Source: DRTC01 sp964521025 (GTDB lineage Bacteria; Cloacimonadota; Cloacimonadia; Cloacimonadales; TCS61). Taken from it: a stretch of DNA of 50,009 bases. The notes beneath the pieces are model-generated. The model searched no databases. It was given only the letters and a program-made list of their open reading frames with translations, and was not told the DNA's origin. The stretch is from the NCBI GenBank assembly GCA_964521025.1, contig CAZFPK010000020.1, positions 1 to 50,009 on the forward strand, written 5' to 3'. The translations under genes and the position numbers were made by a program. Below, in pieces: positions 40,282 to 47,725 of this stretch. Position 1 is the first letter of the stretch, and the number at the start of each line of letters is the position of its first letter.

Positions 40282-41493
40282 TTATTTTCTCAACGCAGGA
40301 GAGTTCGTGTCTGCATTCCAAAGCGGGAGCGTTGGAACGAGTAACGGAAGTCGATCATTCCGTTTCGACTCTTTGTTCCTTACGAGTCGAATGGAATCAA
40401 CAACATTCTTAATTTCCTCTTTTTTCAAATCATAAAACATCGGTAAACGAAGAATGGTATCGGCTATTTTTTCCGTAACCGGCAGATGAATATTTTTATA
40501 TTTCCCTTTCCAGAATGGTGCTCGATGCAATGGTAAATAATGGAAAACCGTTTGAATTCCTTTTGCTTCGAGAAATTTTATCATCTCATTTCGTTGTTGA
40601 GAATTTTCCAAAACCAAATAGAATAAATGAGCATTATGAGAAACATTTTGGGGAATGAACGGCAGTTTTTCTTTGGGAAAGAACTTCGTAAAAAGTCGAT
40701 AATAATAATTCCACGATTCCAGGCGATTCGAATTAATTTTCTCCAACTCCGATAATTGCGGATAGAGAAAAGCGGCTTGCAGTTCGGACATCATGAAATG
40801 TTTTCCTAAAGTCTGCCAATTCCAGTTTTCTGTCAAACCTCGATCAAAATCTTTGCGATTAGTTCCTTTTTGGAAAACCTTTTCCGTTCTTCCAAGTAAT
40901 TCCGGATTGTTAATGAATAAAGCACCTCCTTCTCCGCAATGCACATTTTTTGTTTCATGAAAACTGGTGATTGCCAGGTCTCCGAAACTCCCAGCTGGTT
41001 TGCCGTTAAATCTGCTGCCTAACGCTTGAGCAGCATCTTCGATAAGAAAAAGGTTGTGCTTTTTGCAGATATTCAACATTCTCTCAATTTCACAAGGAAT
41101 TCCAGCATAATGAACTGCAATAACTGCTTTAGTTTTTTTAGTGATCAAACCTTCGAACAGAGATTCATCGATATTATTCGTATCTTTCCGGATGTCACAC
41201 CAGACGATTTTTAAACCAATTGAAGTTAACGCATTTGCAATCGAACAATGCTCGAAAGCAGGTATTATTATTTCATCTCCAGGTTTTAAGTCCAGAGTTG
41301 CAAGAGCAATTTCCAGAGCACCGGTGCAGGAAGATGTCAGTAAAACTTTTTTGCTGCCTATCACTTTTTCCAGGAAATTACTGCATTTTTGGAGGAATTC
41401 TCCGCCTTTTGAGAATCTGCGGTTTTGGATCGACTTCTTGATGAAATCGATTTCGCTGCCCAGAACTAATGGTTTATTGAATGGAATTTTCAT
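40282..41493 (-). CDS. PLP-dependent sugar aminotransferase (DegT/WecE type)
   Basis: 403 residues. It resembles dTDP-4-amino-4,6-dideoxygalactose transaminase (WecE/RffA), which makes an amino sugar nucleotide for surface glycans. Seen: IPFNKPLVLGSE start, SSCTGALEIALA, PGDEIIIPAF, catalytic D153 (EDAAQALGS) and PLP lysine K182 (SFHETKNVHCGEGGAL). The usual fold ends near residue 375. The last 25 or so residues (NDRLPLLVPTLPLWNADTNS then PALRK) are encoded by a palindromic repeat, so the tail is probably a read-through extension. The exact sugar is not certain. Confidence 0.88.
   Translation of the reverse strand: MKIPFNKPLVLGSEIDFIKKSIQNRRFSKGGEFLQKCSNFLEKVIGSKKVLLTSSCTGALEIALATLDLKPGDEIIIPAFEHCSIANALTSIGLKIVWCDIRKDTNNIDESLFEGLITKKTKAVIAVHYAGIPCEIERMLNICKKHNLFLIEDAAQALGSRFNGKPAGSFGDLAITSFHETKNVHCGEGGALFINNPELLGRTEKVFQKGTNRKDFDRGLTENWNWQTLGKHFMMSELQAAFLYPQLSELEKINSNRLESWNYYYRLFTKFFPKEKLPFIPQNVSHNAHLFYLVLENSQQRNEMIKFLEAKGIQTVFHYLPLHRAPFWKGKYKNIHLPVTEKIADTILRLPMFYDLKKEEIKNVVDSIRLVRNKESKRNDRLPLLVPTLPLWNADTNSPALRK
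40313..40341 (+). repeat. GCATTCC...GGAACGAG palindromic repeat, copy 4, inside a coding sequence
   Basis: GCATTCCAAAGCGGGAGC followed by GTTGGAACGAG. It forms part of the C-terminal codons of the aminotransferase gene. Confidence 0.65.
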
Positions 41494-41573
41494 TTTTTAA
41501 CAGAACACTGATTATACGGATTGAACGGATAATCACGGACAAAAAAGTACTTTTTAATAACATATTTTTCCCT

Positions 41574-41686
41574 TCTGTCATTCTGACTATTCTTCCTGCT
41601 TCTTTACAGAAGAATCTGCAACATGTAAATTGAAATCAACTGAAGATTCCTCGAAAGATAATATGAAAGAAATCCCGGAATGACAA
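41574..41686. repeat. Imperfect repeat bounded by GTCATTC and GAATGAC
   Basis: CTGTCATTCTGA near 41576 and GGAATGACA near 41677 are complementary ends of a stretch of about 110 bases with inner partial pairing. The motif GGAATGACAG also occurs alone near 96-105. No gene is seen from 41494 to 41738. Confidence 0.5.
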
Positions 41687-41738
41687 AAAAACTTTTCGAA
41701 AATCGAGAAAAGCAAGAAGAAACATAACTTTCGCAAAG

Positions 41739-42419
41739 TTAAAAAATGTATTCCGGTGCATCCTGCCCGACACAAAATAAAAGGTCGAGAATGGAGACAT
41801 TGTGCTCGAATTTTCCCCAGGATTGAGGATATTTACGATATTTCGGATAGTTCATAAACTCGATTTTGATCTTGCTTCTTTCGAATTTAGGAATATCGAT
41901 GTAGGATTTTGCGGAAGGTCCGGTCAGATAAGAATCTGCTTGAAGTTGCTTTAGAATGGATACGATGCGGTTATTCTTTCCCGTGATTAATTCGAATTCG
42001 TCTGCATTACAGAAAATCGTCTGTAATCCCAGAAAATTGGAAATCTCTTTAATTATAAATTGATTTAACTCGCTCAATTTTTCCCATCTGTTTTTGAGAT
42101 AAACTTTCTCTAAAAAGCAGGCATAATCCTGAAAATGTTTGGTTTTCCGATAACAATTTTCCAGAGTTTTGAAATGCTTCTCAAACCATTTGGAATTGTG
42201 GTCGATCTCGACTTCGTTTATTTTCTTTTTTTGAGTTCCATTATTAGGAACAGAGAGCCATTTCAAGCCTTGCGGAGATTTGATCAAATTGCGGTTTCGC
42301 CAATCCCGAGTTGTGTATTGAGCAGTATCGAGAAAAACAAAATAATCGACTTTCTTGATGATGTGAAAATATCCTTTCCAGGGAATGTAATTGGATTGGA
42401 GAATAGCTGCTTTTTTCAT
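41739..42419 (-). CDS. WbqC family protein
   Basis: 226 residues with the family start AAILQSNYIPWKGYFHIIKK, then VFLDTAQYTTRDWRNRN and TGPSAKSYID. WbqC-like proteins occur in O-antigen and capsule clusters and are thought to act on amino-sugar precursors; the reaction is poorly known. The neighbouring aminotransferase and acyltransferase fit an acylated amino sugar. The ribosome site is weak. Confidence 0.87.
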   Translation of the reverse strand: MKKAAILQSNYIPWKGYFHIIKKVDYFVFLDTAQYTTRDWRNRNLIKSPQGLKWLSVPNNGTQKKKINEVEIDHNSKWFEKHFKTLENCYRKTKHFQDYACFLEKVYLKNRWEKLSELNQFIIKEISNFLGLQTIFCNADEFELITGKNNRIVSILKQLQADSYLTGPSAKSYIDIPKFERSKIKIEFMNYPKYRKYPQSWGKFEHNVSILDLLFCVGQDAPEYIF

Positions 42420-42434
42420 TTTTCTTTTTTTAAA

Positions 42435-42614
42435 ACAGTGAACAATAACGAATAAAAACGAACTTTTTTAAAATTATGAAAACCGAAATAATTATAATTC
42501 GACACTTTTCTTGAATTCATTTTACTTCCCATAAAAGTTTTGTTTGTTTTTGATTACATTTTTTTGTTCGTTACTCATTCTTTGGTTTGTCCTTGTTTGT
42601 TATTGTTCGCTGTT
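42435..42614. repeat. Inverted repeat that supplies the acyltransferase gene end
   Basis: ACAGTGAACAATAACGAA (42435-42452) and TTTGTTATTGTTCGCTGT (42597-42614) are complementary but for two positions. The right arm encodes the last codons NSEQ and the stop of the 42600-43265 gene. Confidence 0.7.
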
Positions 42615-43265
42615 AATCATCCTGATAAATCTCGCCGGATTTCCTGCCCATATTTCTTTCTTTCCCGTATTTTCGAGGAGAACAGAACCCATTCCGAGAG
42701 TAGAGTATTTCCCGAGTTTCAGGTTTTCCCGCACTGTCGAATTCAGACCGAGATGAATTCCATCTGCGATTTTCACGAAAGAACTCGTGCAACTTTGAGC
42801 CGCAAAATGGCAGTAATTTCCGATTTCGTTGTTATGCCCGATAGTTGCTCCGATCATAATCAGACAACATTTCCCGATTTTAGTTCCGGGAGAAATAGAG
42901 ACATTCGGCATCACAACTGTTCCTTTTCCAATCTTTACATTTGGTGCAATGTATGCAGTTGGATGGATGAAGGTTGCCAGTCGGGATTCCGGGATATGCA
43001 GACTTTCGAATATTTTAATCCTCTCTTTTTGACCGTCTATTCGGTAAATCGTATTGATGAAATAAAAACCGGCTTTGATGAATTTTTGGATTTCCGATAA
43101 TTTTCCCAAAACAGGGAATTTTTCGATGGATTTTCCTTTCTCTATTCGATCATTCAAATAACCGGAAAATTCATACTCTTTGAAACCTCTTTTTTTTGCA
43201 TCGAGAAGGGCATTGGCAATGACCGAACCGTTTCCCAAACCGCCGAGAATGATGATTTTTTTCAT
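42600..43265 (-). CDS. PglD/NeuD-like sugar acyltransferase
   Basis: 221 residues. N-terminal Rossmann-like part with GGLGNGS (8-14) and then a left-handed beta-helix of hexapeptide repeats (from about 100; NVKIGKGTVVMPNVSISPGT, IMIGATIGHNN). This is the structure of acetyltransferases that modify amino sugars, as in sialic acid, bacillosamine or similar surface sugars. The likely substrate is the product of the nearby aminotransferase, but that is inferred. The stop codon lies in an inverted repeat. Confidence 0.85.
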   Translation of the reverse strand: MKKIIILGGLGNGSVIANALLDAKKRGFKEYEFSGYLNDRIEKGKSIEKFPVLGKLSEIQKFIKAGFYFINTIYRIDGQKERIKIFESLHIPESRLATFIHPTAYIAPNVKIGKGTVVMPNVSISPGTKIGKCCLIMIGATIGHNNEIGNYCHFAAQSCTSSFVKIADGIHLGLNSTVRENLKLGKYSTLGMGSVLLENTGKKEIWAGNPARFIRMINSEQ

Positions 43266-43307
43266 TTTTTTCTACCCGCGAAATACACGAAAAAACACAA
43301 AAAATCG

Positions 43308-43411
43308 ACTGGACTTCATCTCCGGCAATTGCCGGAAAATGGAGTTCAGTTTACTCCAATTCCTGAATCATTCTCAACTCCGCGCTTCGCTTTGAAGTCG
43401 AGTCTGATTCA
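43308..43411. repeat. Composite palindromic block, copy 1
   Basis: Hairpin with outer arms ACTGGACTTCAT / ATGGAGTTCAGT and core CCGGCAATTGCCGG, followed by a second element CTGAATCATTCTCAACTC ... GAGTCTGATTCAG. The block ends in the stop codon of the glycosyltransferase gene. Its twin is at 45158-45259. Confidence 0.78.
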
Positions 43412-44137
43412 GAATATCTTTTCGATCACATATTTCGGACTTCTTTTTCTTCTCAATATTTTAATTCGCATATTCGGAAGAATTCTATCCAAGGCAAGTT
43501 TAATTAATTTTCTCAAATTATAATTACTTTTTCGTCCGGAACATCTCTCCCGATGCAGAGCGATTGTTGTATAATTAATCTCTGCTTTGTAAAACCTACT
43601 CAAAATCGTTCCTGTTTTATCGGGAAAATTTTTTACTATTACGAGTGCCTCATGATTGAAAACACGGAAAACCCGCGCGTGCAGCGGTTGTTTGATATTG
43701 GTCAGCAAATTTGAAATAAAGACAAAACTATCGGAAACGAGTTTTTTCCAAAAAGAATCATCCCGGTGAATCCAATTAGCGATAATCATCTGCACATCAT
43801 TCTTTTCCAAATGCGAAATCATTTTGGGAATATCCTCCGGTCTGTCCTGCAAATCGGAATCCATTACAACGACCTGCTCATTTCGAGCATTTTCCAAACC
43901 TGCAGCAATAGCGTTTGACTGTCCGAAGTTTTGACTCAACTTCAGTATTTTGATGTTCTCATCTTTCTGCTGAAGATCCTTCAAAACCGTGAATGAATCA
44001 TCCAAACTGCCGTCATCGATAAAAAGAATTTCATATTTCCGGGTGAGAGAATCGATAACCGGCTTCAATCTTTGGTAAAATTCCGGTAAAACTTTTTCAT
44101 CATTGTAAACCGGGATGACAATGGACAGGCTTTTCAT
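43409..44137 (-). CDS. Family 2 glycosyltransferase
   Basis: 242 residues. GT-A fold with IVIPVYND, DDG at 41-43, and DSDLQD at 93-98, as in dolichol-phosphate-mannose-synthase and GtrB-like enzymes that load sugar on a lipid carrier. The related SRKSNYN-like motif is present (SGRKSNYNLRKLIKLALD), but the two C-terminal membrane helices of GtrB are absent. The gene stops within a palindromic block, so the tail may have been lost. It starts ten bases after the flippase-like gene. Confidence 0.88.
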   Translation of the reverse strand: MKSLSIVIPVYNDEKVLPEFYQRLKPVIDSLTRKYEILFIDDGSLDDSFTVLKDLQQKDENIKILKLSQNFGQSNAIAAGLENARNEQVVVMDSDLQDRPEDIPKMISHLEKNDVQMIIANWIHRDDSFWKKLVSDSFVFISNLLTNIKQPLHARVFRVFNHEALVIVKNFPDKTGTILSRFYKAEINYTTIALHRERCSGRKSNYNLRKLIKLALDRILPNMRIKILRRKRSPKYVIEKIF

Positions 44138-44146
44138 AACTTTTCG

Positions 44147-45127
44147 CTATATTTCTGAGGTATTTCTCACAAATTCCCGCTTTCTAATCTGCTGCGAAAT
44201 GCTGATTATTCCTCCTAAAAAAGCAGGTATTCCGGTTAAGATGAGAAAGTTTAAAATGGAAACGGTAAAGGAAATCGAAGGTTCGATTCCAAGCAATCCG
44301 AAAAAATAGACAAAGGCTGATTCCCGCACTCCAAAACCGCTGATCGTTATGGGCACTAAAGAAATTATCTGGATGATGGGAATGATGGCGATGAAGACGA
44401 TCAAAGATTTTTGAATATCCATTGCTTTGAATAAAATGAAAACATTCAGGATGGTCAGCAATTGGACGAGTAATATAAGGGGAAACACTCTGTATGAGAT
44501 TTTCCAATATGGCAATTCAGTTAAGGATTTGTGGAGTTTTTGCAGGTAGGAAAGTATTTTAATTTTGGAGAAAATATTCCCGAATTTTGTGATCAGGAAA
44601 TTGTAAATCCTGTTGTTTGACGCGAAGATCAGGATCAGTGAAACAAGAAAAGTCAGAGCCAATAAGGTTATTCGCAGGCGGGAAATGTTCTGAAAATCTC
44701 GGATGATGAAAGTTCCGATAATTCCAATGATACATAAAAGCAGGAATCCGAAAAGTTTTTCCACAACGACCGTGCTTCCTGATTTACCTAAATTTTGCGG
44801 ATGTCTTTTCTCTATTTGAAAAATCCTGACTGCGGCAAATCCATCCGATGAAGGCAGAAAAATTCCCCAGAAAATGGAGATGAAATTTATTTTCATCAAA
44901 CTGAAAATATTTTCTTTCAAGCCTGCATAAGAAAGCAATATTTTCCATCTGAATGCGGCCATGAATGGAATTAGAATTATGGTTATTCCAAAAGAAAAGA
45001 ACAATAATTGCGGGTTTGATAAATTCCTGAAATTGTTGAGTAATGAAATATTGTATTTGAGGATGATGAGGATTAAAAGCCCGATCGAGATCAATAATTG
45101 AAGCAGCGTTAGAATTCTTTTTTTCAT
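44147..45127 (-). CDS. Lysylphosphatidylglycerol-synthase-type / UPF0104 membrane protein
   Basis: About 326 residues from the ATG at 45127; an upstream ATG at 45169 or 45151 is possible since no strong ribosome site is seen. Seven or eight hydrophobic segments and the family-like motifs FRWKILLSYAG, FWGIFLPSSDGFAAVRI, VVVEKLFGF and SGFGVRESAFVYFFG. Relatives include AglD-like proteins of glycan pathways. It probably helps to transfer or flip a lipid-linked sugar. The next gene is a GT2 enzyme ten bases away. Confidence 0.8.
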   Translation of the reverse strand: MKKRILTLLQLLISIGLLILIILKYNISLLNNFRNLSNPQLLFFSFGITIILIPFMAAFRWKILLSYAGLKENIFSLMKINFISIFWGIFLPSSDGFAAVRIFQIEKRHPQNLGKSGSTVVVEKLFGFLLLCIIGIIGTFIIRDFQNISRLRITLLALTFLVSLILIFASNNRIYNFLITKFGNIFSKIKILSYLQKLHKSLTELPYWKISYRVFPLILLVQLLTILNVFILFKAMDIQKSLIVFIAIIPIIQIISLVPITISGFGVRESAFVYFFGLLGIEPSISFTVSILNFLILTGIPAFLGGIISISQQIRKREFVRNTSEI

Positions 45128-45157
45128 TTTTTTAGCCGACGAAACACCCATTAAATG

Positions 45158-45259
45158 ACTGGACTTCATAAACTTTAGTTAGATGGAGTTCGTTTACTCG
45201 TTATGCAATTTGAATCATTCTCAACTCCACGCTTCGCTTTGAAGTCGAGTCTGATTCAG
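45158..45259. repeat. Composite palindromic block, copy 2
   Basis: Same plan as 43308-43411. Outer arms ACTGGACTTCAT / ATGGAGTTCGT surround a different core (AACT-TT-AGTT in place of CCGGCA-AT-TGCCGG). The second element is nearly identical and supplies the TGA of nadA. Confidence 0.78.
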
Positions 45260-46188
45260 GAAAGCATTTCAAACATCCTGTTCAACGACTTTTTTGCTTT
45301 TTCCATAATTTCAGGAGGAACTGTGATTTCATATTTTTCTTCCGCTAACGCCTGCACTGCTCCTTTCAAATCTGTTTTTTTCATGTCATCGCAAATCATT
45401 TTCCCGCTTAACGGAACCAGTTCTTTTTTAGGAAACCTGAATTTCATCTGCTCAAAAAGCCCGGTTTCTGTTCCGATAATTATTTTATCATTTTCTTTGA
45501 TAAAATCGATCATCTGGCTGGTCGAACAGACTTTATCAGCATACATGCAAACTTCCAATCTGCATTCAGGGTGAACGAGTAATGAATATCCGGGAAATTC
45601 TTTCTTTTTCTCCAGAACATCCTCGAGTAAAATTTGATCGTGCACAGGGCAATAACCATCGAACATTATCAACCTGCGATTGTTCTTGTATTCAGCCCAA
45701 CGACCGATGTTTTTGTCAGGAATGAAAATAATTTTTTTATCTTTGGGAAGTAAAGAAATAATTTGATTGGCATTGGCAGATGTGCAGGTGATAGTGCTTT
45801 CTGCTTTCAAAGAAGCGGAAGAATTGACATAACAGACAACTTCCGCATCAGGATGTTTCTGCTTCAAAATCTTCAAATCTTCTATTGTTTTCATTCTTGC
45901 CAACGGACAATCCGCATCAAAATGAGACATCAGGACTTTTTTATCCGGATTCAATATTTTCGCTGTTTCAGCCATAATTTTAATCCCGCAAAGTAAGATC
46001 ATATCAGCATCTGTTCTAGCAGCAACTTTCGCCATCTGCAGCGAATCTCCCACATAATCTGCGATTTGCTGAACATCCATATCCTGATAGTTATGAGCGA
46101 TGACAAAACATTTTTTTTCTTTTTTCAGATCATTTGCGATTTGAAATAATTCTTTGGTTGAGAGGGATTTCCAATCAATATTTTCCAT
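45256..46188 (-). CDS. nadA: Quinolinate synthase
   Basis: 310 residues. It condenses iminoaspartate with dihydroxyacetone phosphate to quinolinate in NAD synthesis and binds a 4Fe-4S cluster. The three cluster cysteines expected are C94 (DADCPLA), C180 (DGYCPVH) and C266 (MICDDM). AHNYQ, TCTSANANQI and HPEC are also present. AGGAGA precedes the ATG. No nadB or nadC is adjacent. The stop codon lies in a palindromic block. It interrupts the polysaccharide cluster. Confidence 0.95.
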   Translation of the reverse strand: MENIDWKSLSTKELFQIANDLKKEKKCFVIAHNYQDMDVQQIADYVGDSLQMAKVAARTDADMILLCGIKIMAETAKILNPDKKVLMSHFDADCPLARMKTIEDLKILKQKHPDAEVVCYVNSSASLKAESTITCTSANANQIISLLPKDKKIIFIPDKNIGRWAEYKNNRRLIMFDGYCPVHDQILLEDVLEKKKEFPGYSLLVHPECRLEVCMYADKVCSTSQMIDFIKENDKIIIGTETGLFEQMKFRFPKKELVPLSGKMICDDMKKTDLKGAVQALAEEKYEITVPPEIMEKAKKSLNRMFEMLS

Positions 46189-46280
46189 TTTCCAATCTCC
46201 TGAAATATGGGTTTTTCAGATGCATATTGTATTCCAAGTTTGAAACATTTCTTGTTCATCAAAAAAGTTTTATATTTGCT

Positions 46281-46339
46281 AACCAAAAATAGTATTGACA
46301 ATTTTGGAGTATAACCAAAAATAGTTATGATAATTTTTG
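46281..46339. repeat. Left terminal inverted repeat of the AAA/DUF4143 cassette
   Basis: Two tandem units each begin ACCAAAAATAGT (46282 and 46313). Together they match, in inverted orientation, the sequence at 47473-47527. They lie between the divergent nadA start and the ATPase gene, where they could also act as operator sites. Confidence 0.75.
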
Positions 46340-46351
46340 ATTGGAGGAATT

Positions 46352-47476
46352 ATGATCGAGAGATTAATCAAACAAAAAGTCATCGAGAATACATTTAAGG
46401 GCAAAGCCATAATAATTACCGGACCAAGACAAAGCGGTAAAACAACTCTTCTGAAAATGATCCGAGAAAAAATGAAGAAAAAATCGATCTTCCTGGATTG
46501 CGATGAACCGGATACTATCGAAATTTTGACAAAACCAACCTCGACCAAACTGAAAGAATTTATCGGCAGTAATGAAATCATTTTCATCGATGAAGCCCAA
46601 AGAGTTAAAAATATCGGCATAACTTTAAAATTAATAATCGATCATATTCCTGAGAAGCAGTTGATCGTGTCCGGTTCATCCTCATTAGAACTTGCGAATA
46701 TTATAAATGAACCATTAACAGGACGCAAATATGAATATCTCCTTTTACCGCTATCTATCCGGGAATTGCATAATTTTCGGGGAAGAATAGAAGAACAAAG
46801 ATTACTGGAAAACAGATTGATTTTCGGTATGTATCCGGATGTAGTCCAAAATGATATCGACAGAACAGAAATCCTCAAAACATTAGCAAGCAGTTATCTT
46901 TATAAAGATATTTTTTCATTCCAGGATGTGAGAAGACCTGAGATTATCGAACAACTCCTGGAAGCGCTTGCTTTACAGATCGGCTCGGAAGTTTCTTATC
47001 ACGAATTAGCGAATTCATTAGGTATCGATTTTTCGACTGTTACTCGTTATATCGGACTTTTAGAAAAATGTTTCGTGGTTTTCAGATTGCGCTCTTTCAG
47101 CCGGAATTTGCGGAATGAATTAAAGAAAAGTCGAAAAATCCATTTTTATGATAATGGTATCCGGAATGCTTTGATCAATAATTTGAATCCATTGAAATTA
47201 CGAAGTGATACCGGTGCTTTGTGGGAAAATTTTTTGATGTCGGAAAGAATTAAATTTAATAATTTCAATAGAATATACGCAAATATGTATTTTTGGAGAA
47301 CAAGGCAAAAACAGGAAATCGATTTGATCGAGGAAAAGGATGGAAAATTGTTCGCTTTTGAATTCAAATGGAATCCTCATAAAAAATTCAATTTTTCAAC
47401 GACTTTTACTAATGCATATCCGGGAATTATTAAAAAAATTATTACTTCAGATAATTATTTAGAATTTATACCCTAA
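46352..47476 (+). CDS. AAA_14/DUF4143 ATPase
   Basis: 374 residues from the ATG at 46352, which follows GGAGG; an ATG fifteen bases earlier is in the leader. P-loop GPRQSGKTT begins at G24, Walker B is IIFIDEAQ near 76-83, and sensor SGSSSLEL follows 107. The C-terminal DUF4143 part has EIDLI ... AFEFKW, which recalls the PD-(D/E)xK nuclease core. Such ATPases are common in multiple copies in anaerobes, with unknown function. The stop codon lies in the right inverted repeat. The gene runs opposite to its neighbours, which fits insertion as a unit. Confidence 0.88.
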   Translation: MIERLIKQKVIENTFKGKAIIITGPRQSGKTTLLKMIREKMKKKSIFLDCDEPDTIEILTKPTSTKLKEFIGSNEIIFIDEAQRVKNIGITLKLIIDHIPEKQLIVSGSSSLELANIINEPLTGRKYEYLLLPLSIRELHNFRGRIEEQRLLENRLIFGMYPDVVQNDIDRTEILKTLASSYLYKDIFSFQDVRRPEIIEQLLEALALQIGSEVSYHELANSLGIDFSTVTRYIGLLEKCFVVFRLRSFSRNLRNELKKSRKIHFYDNGIRNALINNLNPLKLRSDTGALWENFLMSERIKFNNFNRIYANMYFWRTRQKQEIDLIEEKDGKLFAFEFKWNPHKKFNFSTTFTNAYPGIIKKIITSDNYLEFIP

Positions 47477-47527
47477 AAATGTTATAACTATTTTTGGTTA
47501 TATCCCAAAATTGTTATGACTATTTCG
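47473..47527. repeat. Right terminal inverted repeat of the AAA/DUF4143 cassette
   Basis: Read on the minus strand it matches the left repeat through most of 55 bases, including TATAACCAAAAATAGTTAT and ACAATTTTGG. It includes the TAA stop of the ATPase gene. Confidence 0.75.
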
Positions 47528-47586
47528 AGATAACTCCGTAAAACAGATCGCCTGAATTGTTGGGAGATATTTTAGTTCATTCTTTT

Positions 47587-47716
47587 CTCAATTTCACAAA
47601 TTGAGTTACGGATTCAAACAGGAATATTTGATTTACTGTATCACAATCAATCTTGATTGTGCTTCTTCTTCCCGATTTGGAAAGATTGAATTAAGGAATC
47701 TCGGAACAAGTTCCGA
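47587..47716. repeat. Row of short hairpins between convergent genes
   Basis: CTCAATTT-CAC-AAATTGAG (47587-47605), CACAATCAA-TC-TTGATTGTG (47642-47661) and TCGGAAC-AA-GTTCCGA (47701-47716). No gene is seen between 47528 and 47725. One or more may end transcription from either side. Confidence 0.6.
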
Positions 47717-47725
47717 ACTACAAGG

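Noticed and set aside
16961..45259. A CRISPR array
   Set aside because: The repeats are short, dispersed among genes and palindromic, with no regular spacers and no cas genes.
46295..46334. A sigma-70 promoter (TTGACA with a later TATGAT) before the ATPase
   Set aside because: The spacing of about 25 bases is too long and no good -10 lies at 16-18 bases.
46281..47527. A classical insertion sequence
   Set aside because: The enclosed protein is an AAA/DUF4143 ATPase with no transposase catalytic motif, and no target-site duplication could be seen at the ends.
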